Below are positions 9,006 through 18,926 of a stretch of 64,000 nt of DNA, in pieces. The stretch lies in assembly GCF_000271405.2 (NCBI RefSeq), contig NC_018081.1:2163603-2227602 (forward strand). Direction: 5' to 3'. The number at the start of each line of letters is the position of its first letter. The first letter of the stretch is position 1. Source of the DNA: Enterococcus hirae ATCC 9790. Lineage in GTDB: Bacteria; Bacillota; Bacilli; Lactobacillales; Enterococcaceae. The notes beneath the pieces were generated by a model. That model was not told the DNA's origin and searched no databases. It was given only the letters and a program-made list of their open reading frames with translations. Position numbers and translations under genes: made by a program.

Positions 9006-9704
9006 ATGAACCACTTAGATTTATCGAAACGCTTAGCATTAGTGGGAGAACATGTCCCAACAGGAGCGTTTTTAGCAGATATTGGCTCTGACCACGCTTA
9101 CTTGCCAGTTGCATTAATGTTAAAGGATAAAATTGAATTTGCTGTAGCTGGCGAAGTGGTGAAAGGCCCTTATGAGTCAGCAAAAAAGCAAGTACAGAAA
9201 AATGGTTTAGAAAAGCGGATCGTTGTTCGTTTAGCTAACGGATTAGATGCGATTGAGCCAACAGATCAGATCAATGCGATCACGATTGCTGGTATGGGTG
9301 GGGCTTTGATTCGAGATATTTTAGAAGCAGGCGCCAAACAGCATCGTTTAACAGGGAAGGAGCGTTTGATTCTCCAACCAAATATTGGCGAGCAAGCAGT
9401 GAGAAAATGGTTGCAAGATAATCACTATCAAATCATTGCAGAAGAGATTTTAGAGGAAAACAAAAAAATCTATGAAATCATTGTAGCTGAAAAAACACCG
9501 ACGAAGCATATCTATAATGAGGAAGAGATTCTGTTTGGTCCATTTTTATTGCAAGGAAAAACAGTGGTCTTCCAAAAGAAATGGCAAAGAGAATTAAAAC
9601 AAAGACAAGCGATTTTAAAACAATTGGCACAAGCACAGAACCAAGAAGAACGTGTTGAAGCGATAAAAAAAGAAATCCAGATGATCGAGGAGGTTTTAGC
9701 TTAA
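9006..9704 (+). CDS. trmK: tRNA (adenine(22)-N1)-methyltransferase
   Basis: 232 aa class I SAM-dependent enzyme that makes m1A22 in tRNA of Gram-positive bacteria. The SAM-binding motif ADIGSDHAYLP is at about 24-34, and a second conserved segment AITIAGMGGALI follows at about 95. The C-terminal quarter is a coiled coil rich in Gln/Lys/Glu (about 185-230), typical of the family. The stop overlaps the next start (TAATG), and the pair trmK plus a Nif3-like gene is a conserved Firmicute arrangement. Confidence 0.95.
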   Translation: MNHLDLSKRLALVGEHVPTGAFLADIGSDHAYLPVALMLKDKIEFAVAGEVVKGPYESAKKQVQKNGLEKRIVVRLANGLDAIEPTDQINAITIAGMGGALIRDILEAGAKQHRLTGKERLILQPNIGEQAVRKWLQDNHYQIIAEEILEENKKIYEIIVAEKTPTKHIYNEEEILFGPFLLQGKTVVFQKKWQRELKQRQAILKQLAQAQNQEERVEAIKKEIQMIEEVLA

Positions 9705-10825
9705 TGGCGATCAACGGTAATGAATTTATTCGCAAATTTGAAGAATATTGTCCTCAATGGTTGGCTGAAGAAGGAGATCCTGTGGGGCTACACCTCGGAA
9801 CATTAAATAAACCGATTCAACGCATAATGATGACGTTAGATGTTCGTCCAGAAGTTGTGCAAGAAGCCATCGAAAAAAAGATTGATTTGTTAATTGCTAA
9901 ACATCCTCCCATATTTCGACCAATTAAACGATTAACAACGGATCATCCACAAGAAAAAATGTATGCTGATTTATTAAAACATGATATTTCTGTCTATGCA
10001 GCACATACCAATATGGATATTATCGAGGATGGATTGAATGATTGGTTTTGTGAAGCATTAGGAATCAATGTCGAAAATTATTTGTTAAAGACACATACAA
10101 GGCATTACAAAAAACTAGCTGTTTATGTACCGATCGAAGACGCTGACAAATTACGTAAGGCTTTAGCTGAGGCTGGTGCGGGTGAACAAGGTCATTACGA
10201 TCATACAAGTTTTACCAGTATTGGCGAAGGTCGTTTTCGACCGAATGAACAGGCACATCCCGCAATTGGTAAAAACGGTCAACTAGAAAAGGTAGAAGAA
10301 GCTAAAGTGGAAGTGATTTTTCCTGAAGACCGTGAGGAAAAAGTGTTATCAGCTATGTATCGTGTCCATCCTTATGAAGAAGTAGCATTTGATTTGTTTT
10401 CAATTGACGAACCGACTCAAACCTGGGGGATCGGTCGAATCGGAGAATTACCAGAAGCGCTTGATTTAGATACCTTTGTATCTAAAGTAAAAGAAGTCTT
10501 CCAATTAGAAGGGCTACGAGTTGTTCGTCCAACTCATACAAATAGCACTGTTAAAAGAATCGCCATTTGTGGTGGTAGCGGCGAAAAGTTCTATCCTTAC
10601 GCATTAGCTCAAAAAGCGGATGTTTATATTACTGGAGATATCTATTACCACACAGCTCAAGATATGCAAAGTGCAGGCTTGATTGCGATTGATCCAGGTC
10701 ATTATATTGAATCTTTATGTAAAGAAAAGTTTGTCGAAAAATTTGAGAAATGGAAACAAGAAGAAAATTGGACCGTTGATTTCTTTGTTTCAGAAACGGA
10801 TACGAACCCATTTCAATTTAACTAA
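9704..10825 (+). CDS. Nif3-like dinuclear metal center protein (YqfO family)
   Basis: 373 aa, the length of the long Gram-positive form with a PII-like middle domain (about 125-235) inserted between the two Nif3 halves. Metal-ligand motifs are visible: AKHPPIF in the first half, AAHTNMD near residue 105, and [11 protein letters not shown] plus the C-terminal DPGHYIES. It is often annotated GTP cyclohydrolase I type 2, but that activity is doubtful for the family and its true role is unsettled. Coupled to trmK by a TAATG overlap; pepT follows after 14 nt, so the three genes are probably cotranscribed. Confidence 0.93.
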   Translation: MAINGNEFIRKFEEYCPQWLAEEGDPVGLHLGTLNKPIQRIMMTLDVRPEVVQEAIEKKIDLLIAKHPPIFRPIKRLTTDHPQEKMYADLLKHDISVYAAHTNMDIIEDGLNDWFCEALGINVENYLLKTHTRHYKKLAVYVPIEDADKLRKALAEAGAGEQGHYDHTSFTSIGEGRFRPNEQAHPAIGKNGQLEKVEEAKVEVIFPEDREEKVLSAMYRVHPYEEVAFDLFSIDEPTQTWGIGRIGELPEALDLDTFVSKVKEVFQLEGLRVVRPTHTNSTVKRIAICGGSGEKFYPYALAQKADVYITGDIYYHTAQDMQSAGLIAIDPGHYIESLCKEKFVEKFEKWKQEENWTVDFFVSETDTNPFQFN

Positions 10826-10839
10826 AGGAGAGCTGTTGT

Positions 10840-12072
10840 ATGTACGAAAATCTTTTACCACGTTTTTTACGCTATGTTAAGACTGAAACCAGATCTGATG
10901 AAAGTAGTCAAACGACTCCTTCGACACAAACACAAGTCGCTTTTGCGCAAGTCTTAAAAAAGGAATTAGAAGATTTAGGACTAACCAATGTATTTTACAA
11001 TGAAGAAAATGGATTTGTTATAGGAACATTGCCAAGTAACATTGAAAAGAAAGTTCGCTCGATCGGTTTCATTGCCCACATGGATACCGCAGATTTCAAT
11101 GCAGTAAATGTTAATCCACAAATCATTGAGAACTACGATGGGGAATCAACGATTGTTCTAGATAGTGAAGAACATTATACATTAAATACCAAAGACTTCC
11201 CTAATTTGAAAAACTACGAAGGACACACATTGATCACAACTGATGGCAGTACGTTGTTAGGTGCGGACGATAAAGCTGGGATCGCTGAAATTATGACCGC
11301 AATGGAAATTCTGCTGAAAAACCCAACTATCCCTCATGGTGAGATCAAAGTAGCTTTTGGACCAGATGAAGAGATTGGGGTAGGAGCAGATAAATTTGAT
11401 GTCCAGCAGTTTGATGTTGATTTTGCCTATACCGTTGATGGTGGACCTTTAGGCGAATTACAATATGAAACATTCAGCGCAGCTCAGGCTAATATTTCAA
11501 TTCAAGGAAAAAATGTCCATCCTGGTACAGCCAAAGATACGATGATCAATGCATTACAATTAGCGATAGACTTCCATAATCAACTACCAGCAGATGAAGT
11601 CCCAGAAAAAACGACAGGTTATGAAGGGTTCTTCCATTTGATGGGATTAAATGGAAATGTCGAAGAAGCAACTATGAGTTATATTATCCGTGACCACGAT
11701 CGAGAAAAATTTGAAGCACGGAAAGCGAAAATTAGTGAAATCCAAGAAAAACTAAATAGTCGCTTCGATCAGACACGTGTGAAAGTTGATATGTATGATC
11801 AGTACTATAATATGCGAGAAATTATTGAAAAAGATATGAGCATTGTTGAATTAGCAAAACAAGCGATGATCGATTTAGAAATCGAGCCTGTGATTGAACC
11901 AGTACGAGGTGGAACAGATGGATCGAAAATTTCTTATCTAGGCATTCCAACGCCTAATTTGTTCGCAGGTGGCGAAAATATGCACGGCCGATTTGAGTTT
12001 GTTTCTCTTCAAGTGATGGAAAAAGCAACAGATGTGATTGTAAAAATTGCAGAATTGAATACAAACGTATAA
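10840..12072 (+). CDS. pepT: Peptidase T (tripeptide aminopeptidase)
   Basis: 410 aa M20B zinc metallopeptidase that removes the N-terminal residue of tripeptides in the cytoplasm. Metal and catalytic motifs are present: H80-M-D82 in IAHMDTADF, the bridging D143 in GADDKAG, the catalytic Glu pair in [19 protein letters not shown], and a C-terminal PVRGGTDGS plus [16 protein letters not shown] precedes ATG 10840. It follows the Nif3-like gene closely. Confidence 0.97.
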   Translation: MYENLLPRFLRYVKTETRSDESSQTTPSTQTQVAFAQVLKKELEDLGLTNVFYNEENGFVIGTLPSNIEKKVRSIGFIAHMDTADFNAVNVNPQIIENYDGESTIVLDSEEHYTLNTKDFPNLKNYEGHTLITTDGSTLLGADDKAGIAEIMTAMEILLKNPTIPHGEIKVAFGPDEEIGVGADKFDVQQFDVDFAYTVDGGPLGELQYETFSAAQANISIQGKNVHPGTAKDTMINALQLAIDFHNQLPADEVPEKTTGYEGFFHLMGLNGNVEEATMSYIIRDHDREKFEARKAKISEIQEKLNSRFDQTRVKVDMYDQYYNMREIIEKDMSIVELAKQAMIDLEIEPVIEPVRGGTDGSKISYLGIPTPNLFAGGENMHGRFEFVSLQVMEKATDVIVKIAELNTNV

Positions 12073-12088
12073 AATCAAATAGGAACGT

Positions 12089-12180
12089 GGATGGATCAAG
12101 TAAGTGAACGAAGTGGATCTATCCTTTTAGCTGGGGGTGGGCGTATTCCAACAATGGAACGTCTGACCCCTTGGTTTTTG
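12089..12180 (+). promoter_or_regulatory. Structured leader with two hairpins before the lipid kinase gene
   Basis: Hairpin 1: GGATGGATC (12089-12097) with GATCTATCC (12116-12124), then TTTT. Hairpin 2: a G-rich left arm starting 12133 (GGGGGTGGGCG...TTCCA) pairs with TGGAACGTCTGACCCC (12155-12170), with apical stem TTCCA/TGGAA and tail TTGGTTTTT. Either could be the pepT terminator or part of an attenuator. The T-box signature AGGGTGGNACCGCG is absent, and no known riboswitch class is recognised. Confidence 0.5.
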
Positions 12181-12204
12181 TGTAAAAATGGGAGGAAGAA
12201 AGAA

Positions 12205-13110
12205 ATGGAAAAATTGCTAGTTTTTTATAATCAAAGCTCAGGACAAGATGAAGGTGAAAAATTAGCAAGCTGGTTTAAAGAATATGCCTTAAAGAAACGA
12301 CCAGAACTAATCATCAATCTAACGGAAACAGGTCCTTCGATCAAGCATGAGACATTAGTCAAAAAAGCTGAAGAAACGCACGCAGATACCTTAATCGTAA
12401 TCGGAGGCGATGGTACGATCCATCATATTGTACAGGCTTTTCAAGATAAACTTGAGCATTATCAAGTAGGACTACTACCAGGAGGAACAGTCAATAATTT
12501 AGCCCGTGTTCTCGGTATTCCATTAGAAAAGGAAAAAGCTGCAGACATTATCTTAGAGGGACAAATCCGTCAAATCGATTATGGAAAAGTCAATGATGAA
12601 GTCATTATCTCAACTTTAACGATCGGTATATTGGCAGATACAGCTGTTTGGATCAGTCAAAAAGAAAAGCAAAAATATGGTTCTTGGATTTTTATCAAAC
12701 GGTTCATCAAGTTATTATTAAAAAAGAGAAAGTATCATTTAGATATCAAAACAGAAAAAGAACATTGGCGAGGAAAAACACAATTATTGACAGTCACAAT
12801 GTCTAACTCAGTAGGTGGTTATACGAATTTTGATGATTCAGCTTCACCCGATGATGGTATGTTTCATGTCACAATCATCCCATCTTTAGATATTTTTCGA
12901 TTTGTTTTTTATTTGCCTCGTTTAATCAAAGGAAAAATTTACTCTGTCCCAGGTATCAATTATTTGACTGCTAGTCAAATCAATATCCAAGCACGGGAGA
13001 AATCAGTTGGTACTCGTACAGATGGTGATACGACAGATAATCTGCCTATCGAATTAGTCGTAGTCAAAAAAGGGTTGTCGGTCTTTGCTCCCAAAGAAGA
13101 GCAAAAATGA
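12205..13110 (+). CDS. Diacylglycerol kinase family lipid kinase
   Basis: 301 aa. The DAGK catalytic domain is seen at the N-terminus with the nucleotide motif GGDGTIHH (about 66-73) and LLPGGTVNNLAR; the C-terminal half is the usual beta-sandwich domain with the segment DDSASPDDGMFHV. Proteins of this type phosphorylate diacylglycerol (DgkB) or related lipids; the exact substrate cannot be told here. The frame is open upstream to 12091, but ATG 12205 has GGAGGAAG (12191-12198) and the upstream stretch is occupied by the hairpins described at 12089-12180. The next gene is a small membrane protein 26 nt downstream. Confidence 0.9.
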   Translation: MEKLLVFYNQSSGQDEGEKLASWFKEYALKKRPELIINLTETGPSIKHETLVKKAEETHADTLIVIGGDGTIHHIVQAFQDKLEHYQVGLLPGGTVNNLARVLGIPLEKEKAADIILEGQIRQIDYGKVNDEVIISTLTIGILADTAVWISQKEKQKYGSWIFIKRFIKLLLKKRKYHLDIKTEKEHWRGKTQLLTVTMSNSVGGYTNFDDSASPDDGMFHVTIIPSLDIFRFVFYLPRLIKGKIYSVPGINYLTASQINIQAREKSVGTRTDGDTTDNLPIELVVVKKGLSVFAPKEEQK

Positions 13111-13136
13111 TGTGCTAGAGGTGGAGGGAAACACGT

Positions 13137-13409
13137 ATGGAAGCTTTACTACACAATCCTTTGTGGTTTTATTTAGTGATTGTCAATTTATATTTATTTT
13201 GTTTGATGGGTTACGATAAGTATCAAGCAAAAAAAGGCGGTTGGCGCGTTCCAGAAAATAATTTGATTTTTGTTAGTTTATTAGGCGGTGGAATTGGGGG
13301 ATTAATTTCTCGTAAAGTATTCCATCATAAAACGAGAAAAAAGAAATTTACAGTAGGATTTGTACTGGGTGTATTGGTGGATTTACTGTTGATTTATTTT
13401 TTTCATTAA
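13137..13409 (+). CDS. DUF1294 family membrane protein
   Basis: 90 aa with membrane segments near 8-24, 42-58 and 72-88 and a basic loop RKVFHHKTRKKKF between the last two. The pattern MGYDKYQAKKGGWRVPE followed by LLGGGIGGLI is characteristic of DUF1294. Function unknown. GGTGGAGGGA precedes ATG. It sits between the lipid kinase and a flippase-like gene, suggesting a role near membrane lipids, which is inference only. Confidence 0.85.
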   Translation: MEALLHNPLWFYLVIVNLYLFCLMGYDKYQAKKGGWRVPENNLIFVSLLGGGIGGLISRKVFHHKTRKKKFTVGFVLGVLVDLLLIYFFH

Positions 13410-13419
13410 GGAGTAATTG

Positions 13420-14454
13420 ATGGCGACAAAAGGTGCAAAAACGAAAATAGCGTTAAATCTATTCTTATTGATTGGAATTTTTGCCATTATTTATTATTTG
13501 ATCAACCAATCTTTTGCAGATATTTTCGCTGAATTGCTGTCTACAAGCTTTATCGTTCTGGTAGCGGCATTCTTGTTAGGAACGATCTATCAGGTGGCAG
13601 AAGGGCGTTCAATCAAAGAGATTGCCCAGCCTTTCGAACCAACATTTTCCACTTGTGATGGTTTTTGGACATCTTGCTATATTGCATTTTATCGAATCGT
13701 TTCATTTGGAACAGGCACTTTGATTTCAGAAATTTATTTTTATAATAAAAAAGGAATGAAATACTCACAAGGTGCAGGTGTCACTGCGTTGCATATGATT
13801 ATGTATAAATTAGCCGTGATTACCTATGCGATCATTGGTTTGATCATCCAGTTCTCTCTATTTTATTCCAAAGGACCAAACATGATCTGGTTCATTATTG
13901 CTGGCATTATTTTAACTGGGGTGATCATTGCCTTTTTATTGATGGTCTCAATGAGTCTGAATCTACAAATTTTCTTTATGAGTATCTCAAACAAACTGTT
14001 TCGAAGTGAACGCATCAGAGGTTGGGTAGATACATGTAATACACAAATCTATTCGTTGAGAGAAACTGTCCAGACAATTGTCAAAGATCGAACAGCTCTA
14101 TTACGCATCTATTTTTGGAATATGGTCAAACTTATTTTTTGGTATATCATGCCCTATCTCTTTTTGGTTGAAAACCATCCCACGATCGACTTTCTCTTGA
14201 CCTTTTCATTTATCAGTTTTGCGGTAGTTTTATCTGGTGTCATCCCTACCCCAGCTGGAATCGGTTCATTTGAATTTGTCTATCTGTTGTTATTCAGACC
14301 ACTTGTGGGAACCGTAGATGCTTTTTCTTCTTTATTACTGTATCGGTTTAGCTCATTTATCTTACCTTTTATTTATGGGTTATTCTACGTGATTGCTGAT
14401 CGTCGAAAGGTAATCAAACAAGAGATCCAAGATGTTAAAAACAATAAAAAATAA
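13420..14454 (+). CDS. Lysylphosphatidylglycerol synthase TM-domain (UPF0104/YbhN-like) protein
   Basis: 344 aa polytopic membrane protein with about eight hydrophobic segments, resembling the flippase half of MprF without the aminoacyltransferase half. The motif near residue 280, GVIPTPAGIGSFEFVYL, is typical of the family. ATG 13420 is chosen because AAGGAG (13408-13413) is optimally spaced; the alternative TTG 13417 is one codon earlier. The substrate is not known; lipid translocation is suggested by homology. Ends before a strong terminator. Confidence 0.88.
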   Translation: MATKGAKTKIALNLFLLIGIFAIIYYLINQSFADIFAELLSTSFIVLVAAFLLGTIYQVAEGRSIKEIAQPFEPTFSTCDGFWTSCYIAFYRIVSFGTGTLISEIYFYNKKGMKYSQGAGVTALHMIMYKLAVITYAIIGLIIQFSLFYSKGPNMIWFIIAGIILTGVIIAFLLMVSMSLNLQIFFMSISNKLFRSERIRGWVDTCNTQIYSLRETVQTIVKDRTALLRIYFWNMVKLIFWYIMPYLFLVENHPTIDFLLTFSFISFAVVLSGVIPTPAGIGSFEFVYLLLFRPLVGTVDAFSSLLLYRFSSFILPFIYGLFYVIADRRKVIKQEIQDVKNNKK

Positions 14455-14501
14455 TCAAATTGACCATTACAGCAATTGTATTGAGTCATATTATTAGATC
14501 C

Positions 14502-14549
14502 AAAACACAACAGTAAGTCCATCCAAGAGGCCTCTGTTGTGTTTTTTTT
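14502..14549 (+). terminator. Rho-independent terminator
   Basis: A 12-bp stem AAAACACAACAG (14502-14513) pairs with CTGTTGTGTTTT (14534-14545) and continues into T residues. It closes the lipid kinase-to-flippase transcript. Confidence 0.9.
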
Positions 14550-14585
14550 GATCACTTATTTTCGATAAAATAAGCGAGGTTATCT

Positions 14586-14615
14586 TTTGACCAAGACTGA
14601 CCAAAGAGGTATAAT
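14586..14615 (+). promoter_or_regulatory. clpB promoter overlapped by a CtsR operator
   Basis: TTTGACC-AAG-ACTGACC (14586-14602) matches the inverse-orientation CtsR operator (TTTGACC repeated with a 3-nt spacer), the second half with mismatches. -35 TTGACC (14587-14592) and -10 TATAAT (14610-14615) are 17 bp apart, so the operator covers the -35. A palindrome CTTATTTTCG-ATAAAATAAG lies just upstream (14553-14572). This predicts heat induction through CtsR. Confidence 0.8.
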
Positions 14616-14677
14616 GTTTATTGGAACGAGATGTATCATATTGAATATTGAAATTTTATATTCAGGAGGTAAGTAAA

Positions 14678-17290
14678 ATGAACATTGAAAAAATGACAAC
14701 CACGCTTCAAGAAGCGATTGCTGAAGCGCAACAAATCGCTGTCACAAGAAAACATCAAGAAATTGATATTGCGCATTTGTGGAAGATTTTTTTACAACCA
14801 AACCATTTTGGGCGCAATCTATACACTGATGCGGGAATGGATGTTGATACGTTTGAAAAGGAAGTAGATCGTGTATTAGATGAATATCCCACAGTTTCAG
14901 GGGGAAACGTCCAATATGGTCAGAATCTAAGCCAAAATCTATTCCGTTTATTAAATGAAGCAGACCAGTTAAGAGAAAGTTTTGGCGATGAATTTCTTTC
15001 AACAGAGATTGTAATTTTAGCCTTGATGAAATTGAAAAATTATCCATTGACAGTTTATTTGACCAAAAATGGTTTATCAGAAAAAGAGTTACGTAAAAAT
15101 ATCGAAGACATGAGAGGAGGAGAAAAGGTGACATCTAAAAATCAAGAAGAACAATACAAAGCATTAGAAAAATACGGCGTTGATCTTGTTCAACAAGTCA
15201 GAAGCGGGAAAATGGATCCAATCATTGGACGTGATGAAGAAATTCGGGATGTTATCCGTATCTTATCTCGTAAAACCAAGAATAATCCAGTATTGATTGG
15301 TGAACCTGGTGTCGGTAAAACAGCAATTGTAGAAGGGTTAGCACAACGTATCGTACGAAAAGACGTGCCAGAAAACTTGAAAGATAAAACGATCTTTTCA
15401 TTAGACATGGGGGCATTGATTGCTGGTGCTAAATTCCGTGGTGAATTTGAGGAACGATTAAAAGCTGTGCTGAAAGAAGTCAAGAAAAGTGATGGACGAA
15501 TCATCTTATTTATTGATGAAATCCATAATATCGTTGGTGCAGGGAAAACTGAAGGCAGCATGGATGCTGGAAATTTATTGAAACCAATGCTTGCTCGAGG
15601 TGAATTGCATTTAATCGGTGCTACTACATTAGATGAATATCGTCAATATATGGAAAAAGATAAAGCATTAGAACGACGTTTCCAAAAAGTCTTAGTCAAA
15701 GAACCGACAGTAGAAGATACAATCAGTATCTTACGAGGATTGAAAGAACGTTTTGAGATTCATCATGGAGTCAACATTCATGATAATGCATTAGTCGCTG
15801 CTGCAACTTTATCTGACCGTTATATCACAGACCGCTTTTTACCAGATAAAGCAATTGATTTGATCGATGAAGCAAGTGCAACGATCCGAGTAGAAATGAA
15901 CTCTATGCCGACTGAGCTAGACCAAGTGACTCGTCGCTTGATGCAATTAGAGATCGAAGAAGCAGCATTGAAAAAAGAATCAGACGATGCAAGTAAAAAA
16001 CGTTTGAAAAATCTACAAGAAGAGTTAGCTGATCTTCGTGAAGAAGCAAACTCGATGAAAATGCAATGGGAAACAGAAAAACAAGAAGTCAATAGTGTTT
16101 CTTCTAAACGTGCGGAAATCGATAAAGCCAAACATGAATTAGAAGACGCAGAAAACAACTATGATTTAGAACGGGCAGCTGTCCTACGTCATGGAACGAT
16201 TCCTCAATTAGAAAAAGAATTAAAGGAATTGGAAGCAAAAGCTAAAGACAGTGAAATCAAAATGGTTCAAGAATCAGTCACTGAAAACGAAATTGCGCAA
16301 GTGGTTGGACGTTTAACTGGTATCCCAGTCACAAAATTAGTGGAAGGGGAACGAGAAAAACTAATCAAGCTCAACGAAACATTGCATAAACGTGTGATTG
16401 GACAAGATGAAGCAGTAGATGCAGTCAGTGATGCGGTCATTCGCTCTCGAGCAGGATTGCAAGATCCAAACCGCCCACTAGGTTCTTTCTTATTCTTAGG
16501 ACCAACCGGAGTTGGGAAAACAGAATTAGCGAAAGCTTTAGCAGAAAACTTATTTGATTCTGAAGAACACATGGTGCGGATCGATATGAGTGAGTATATG
16601 GAGAAACATGCCGTATCTCGTTTGGTTGGGGCTCCTCCAGGCTATGTTGGCTATGAAGAAGGCGGACAATTGACGGAAGCCGTTCGCAGAAATCCTTATA
16701 CGATCGTTTTACTCGATGAAATCGAAAAAGCCCATCCAGATGTCTTCAATATCTTGTTACAAGTATTAGATGATGGACGTTTAACTGATTCTAAAGGACG
16801 TGTGGTTGACTTCAAAAATACCGTTCTTATCATGACCAGCAACATTGGTTCTCAACTGTTATTAGAAGGAGTGTCAGCAGATGGCACTATCCCTGAAGAA
16901 GTGGAAGAACAAGTAAGAACGATCCTTCGAGGTCATTTCAAACCAGAATTCTTAAATCGAATCGATGATACGATTTTATTCACACCATTAAGTCTTGAAA
17001 ATGTGAAAGGAATCGTTGATAAAATGGTGGCACAATTGGCAAAACGATTGGATTATCAAGAAATTCATCTAACAATCAGCGACGAAGCCAAAACATGGAT
17101 CGCTGAAAATGCCTACGAACCAGCATACGGGGCTCGACCATTGAAACGCTTTATTACGAAAGAAGTAGAAACACCATTAGCCAAAGAAATCGTAGCAGGA
17201 CACATCTTACCAAAATCTAAAGTAACGATTACCTTGCTAGCAGAGAAACTTCATTTCCAAACGGAAGAACTTGAAGACACGGAAGAGTAA
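14678..17290 (+). CDS. clpB: ATP-dependent chaperone ClpB
   Basis: 870 aa Hsp100 disaggregase that works with DnaK. Domains in order: N-terminal Clp domain (about 1-145), NBD1 with Walker A GEPGVGKT (about 208) and Walker [11 protein letters not shown], a coiled-coil middle domain (about 400-520) rich in Glu/Lys, and NBD2 with Walker A GPTGVGKT (about 608) and Walker [13 protein letters not shown]. The middle domain distinguishes ClpB from ClpC. The start is ATG 14678 with AGGAGG at 14664-14669; the frame is open back to a TTG at 14648 that lies upstream of this ribosome site. The CtsR operator upstream predicts stress control. Confidence 0.97.
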   Translation: MNIEKMTTTLQEAIAEAQQIAVTRKHQEIDIAHLWKIFLQPNHFGRNLYTDAGMDVDTFEKEVDRVLDEYPTVSGGNVQYGQNLSQNLFRLLNEADQLRESFGDEFLSTEIVILALMKLKNYPLTVYLTKNGLSEKELRKNIEDMRGGEKVTSKNQEEQYKALEKYGVDLVQQVRSGKMDPIIGRDEEIRDVIRILSRKTKNNPVLIGEPGVGKTAIVEGLAQRIVRKDVPENLKDKTIFSLDMGALIAGAKFRGEFEERLKAVLKEVKKSDGRIILFIDEIHNIVGAGKTEGSMDAGNLLKPMLARGELHLIGATTLDEYRQYMEKDKALERRFQKVLVKEPTVEDTISILRGLKERFEIHHGVNIHDNALVAAATLSDRYITDRFLPDKAIDLIDEASATIRVEMNSMPTELDQVTRRLMQLEIEEAALKKESDDASKKRLKNLQEELADLREEANSMKMQWETEKQEVNSVSSKRAEIDKAKHELEDAENNYDLERAAVLRHGTIPQLEKELKELEAKAKDSEIKMVQESVTENEIAQVVGRLTGIPVTKLVEGEREKLIKLNETLHKRVIGQDEAVDAVSDAVIRSRAGLQDPNRPLGSFLFLGPTGVGKTELAKALAENLFDSEEHMVRIDMSEYMEKHAVSRLVGAPPGYVGYEEGGQLTEAVRRNPYTIVLLDEIEKAHPDVFNILLQVLDDGRLTDSKGRVVDFKNTVLIMTSNIGSQLLLEGVSADGTIPEEVEEQVRTILRGHFKPEFLNRIDDTILFTPLSLENVKGIVDKMVAQLAKRLDYQEIHLTISDEAKTWIAENAYEPAYGARPLKRFITKEVETPLAKEIVAGHILPKSKVTITLLAEKLHFQTEELEDTEE

Positions 17291-17380
17291 AGAAACGGTA
17301 AGCTTTCGCAAGAAAACGGGTGTTGGCAAACAGTAGAATCGATCAAATGTTTAGTTGAGCCACACACCATCTAAGCTTAA

Positions 17381-17427
17381 AAAAAACAATAAAGTTAGGT
17401 CAACCACCTAGCTTTATTGTTTTTTTG
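17381..17427 (+). terminator. clpB terminator
   Basis: A long stem ACAATAAAGTTAGGT (left arm within 17382-17400) pairs with ACCTAGCTTTATTGT (17406-17420), flanked by A and T runs. The symmetrical runs mean it could act in both directions. Confidence 0.92.
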
Positions 17428-17653
17428 TAATTTAGTCATAAGTCTGAAAAAATCATTCATAAAATAAGTTGATCTCAATCGTTATTTCCAAGTTCATCTA
17501 CTCATAAGGTAATGTTTTTATTCCCTATATAAATAGGAGTGGGCAGGTAAATATCTTCTTTGTTCCCATCATTTTAACCCTTATCAATAAGTACAATTTT
17601 CATTGGGAATGGTAACAAAATAACCGTAAGGGTTGATGATAAGAAATAAGTGG

Positions 17654-17729
17654 GTGAGACAAAATGAGATGCCACCCAACCATTGACGTTTTCACGCACA
17701 ATTTTTAGGAAGCATCTCATTTTTGTCAC
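17654..17729 (-). terminator. Long inverted repeat between clpB and the leftward genes
   Basis: The interval 17428-17757 has no gene. GTGAGACAAAATGAGATGC (17654-17672) is complementary to 17712-17729 (GCATCTCATTTTTGTCAC) with a loop of about 39 nt. It lies just beyond the end of the leftward membrane-protein gene, so a terminator for that operon is likely. Two short AT-rich stretches remain without a signal. Confidence 0.6.
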
Positions 17730-17757
17730 AATTCTTTAATGTGATATTTTTTTTGCT

Positions 17758-18423
17758 CTATTTCAAAATTTTCAACCGATAATTTTCAAAATAATCACGA
17801 TTGTTTCTTCCTTGGGTCCAAGCAAAGATTCCCATGACCAATGCACCAATCGTATTTGTGAATAAATCACCCATCGTGTCCATCAAAGCAGCTCGTCCGA
17901 CAAATAAGGTGCCATCTGAAGCGGCAAACCGTTGGAGATTCATTCCTAAGAATTGATCACAGAGAAATTCCCAAAATTCCCAAAACACGCCGCAGAGGCC
18001 AGCAAAGGCAAAACCAAACAGTAAAAACAACCATGGACTAGTCTTCGCAATTGGTGCATCTTTCAATAATAAGCCGATCAATCCGTAACCTAGGGCAGTC
18101 AACACCATAGGACTAACGGCGTGTAAAATTTTATCCCAGAATGAAATGATACTGATCAAATGCATACCGGTACCTAAGAACACGGAAATAAACAAGAAAA
18201 ACCAATAAAATAAAACAATGGCATCTGGAACGTATAATTTTGCGATCTTTCTAACGATCTGAGGGAGAAAAATCAATAGAATCCCAGCTAAAGATTCGAT
18301 GATGAAAGTAACTCCCTGAGTAGTTGAATATTTTTTAGTGATAAATTCATAAAGGTTATAACAAACCACAAACACACCAAAAGCAACAAGTGCAAGTTGG
18401 ATTTTTTTCATTGTCTTATTCAT
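17758..18423 (-). CDS. DUF2238-like integral membrane protein
   Basis: 221 aa with about six membrane segments. Acidic residues within the membrane region (SFWDKILHAVSP, FWEFWEF, and GRAALMDTMGDLFTNTIGAL near the C-terminus) fit the DUF2238/YjdF family. Function unknown. Its start overlaps the stop of the upstream deoxyribosyltransferase gene by 8 nt, so both are translated from the same message together with the Eis-like gene further upstream. Confidence 0.75.
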   Translation of the reverse strand: MNKTMKKIQLALVAFGVFVVCYNLYEFITKKYSTTQGVTFIIESLAGILLIFLPQIVRKIAKLYVPDAIVLFYWFFLFISVFLGTGMHLISIISFWDKILHAVSPMVLTALGYGLIGLLLKDAPIAKTSPWLFLLFGFAFAGLCGVFWEFWEFLCDQFLGMNLQRFAASDGTLFVGRAALMDTMGDLFTNTIGALVMGIFAWTQGRNNRDYFENYRLKILK

Positions 18424-18910
18424 GGCTCAAACCTCCATCTAAGTAAGTCTTTACTTGACTGAGTAACGCTTCTTCACTAGTTACGAGAGCGCCATTTAGC
18501 TTGATTAACCCAATTGTATAAAGATTTAAATAATGGAATTGGTTTTCAGCTACTTCTTGTAAAGCAGCAATTTTTTGCGGGTGGGTACCGCCTTGTTGCC
18601 GACTATCTGTATACAATCCAATGACAGGAATCCCTTTAGCATAGGCAACACCAATTTCGGATGCAACACCAGGATCAATGGTCAAACCATCTAATAGTGC
18701 AATCATCAAATCACTTTCCAACACCTTTTCTGTATCGGCTAAAGCAATCATCTGACTATCAGCATAGGCTGTTTTATCATTGATCGCTTCGTTTTCTTGC
18801 GGAAGATAAATGGTTAATTCATTGGAAAGACTCCTGATTTCTTCTACAAGTTTCGCATTATATAATAAGTCACTTTTTGCAAAAAGTGGTGCAGCAAAAT
18901 AAATATTCAT
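18416..18910 (-). CDS. Nucleoside 2-deoxyribosyltransferase family protein
   Basis: 164 aa from the ATG at 18910. Family members exchange the base on 2'-deoxyribonucleosides for salvage or hydrolyse modified nucleotides. The N-terminal MNIYFAAPLFAKSD, the segment SDLMIALLDG and the signature DPGVASEIGVAYAKGIPVIGLY, with the catalytic Glu in ASEIG, are all present. Two Met codons occur in a row (18916 and 18910); the second fits the AAAGGA ribosome site better. Exact substrate unknown. Middle gene of a leftward operon. Confidence 0.87.
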   Translation of the reverse strand: MNIYFAAPLFAKSDLLYNAKLVEEIRSLSNELTIYLPQENEAINDKTAYADSQMIALADTEKVLESDLMIALLDGLTIDPGVASEIGVAYAKGIPVIGLYTDSRQQGGTHPQKIAALQEVAENQFHYLNLYTIGLIKLNGALVTSEEALLSQVKTYLDGGLSHE

Positions 18911-18926
18911 TTTCATCGTCCTTTTC

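Noticed and set aside
12089-12180. T-box riboswitch
   Set aside because: The conserved AGGGTGGNACCGCG antiterminator sequence is absent and the downstream gene is not amino-acid related.
12091-12204. N-terminal extension of the lipid kinase by 38 codons
   Set aside because: The extension lies in the hairpin region and lacks a ribosome site, while ATG 12205 has GGAGGAAG.
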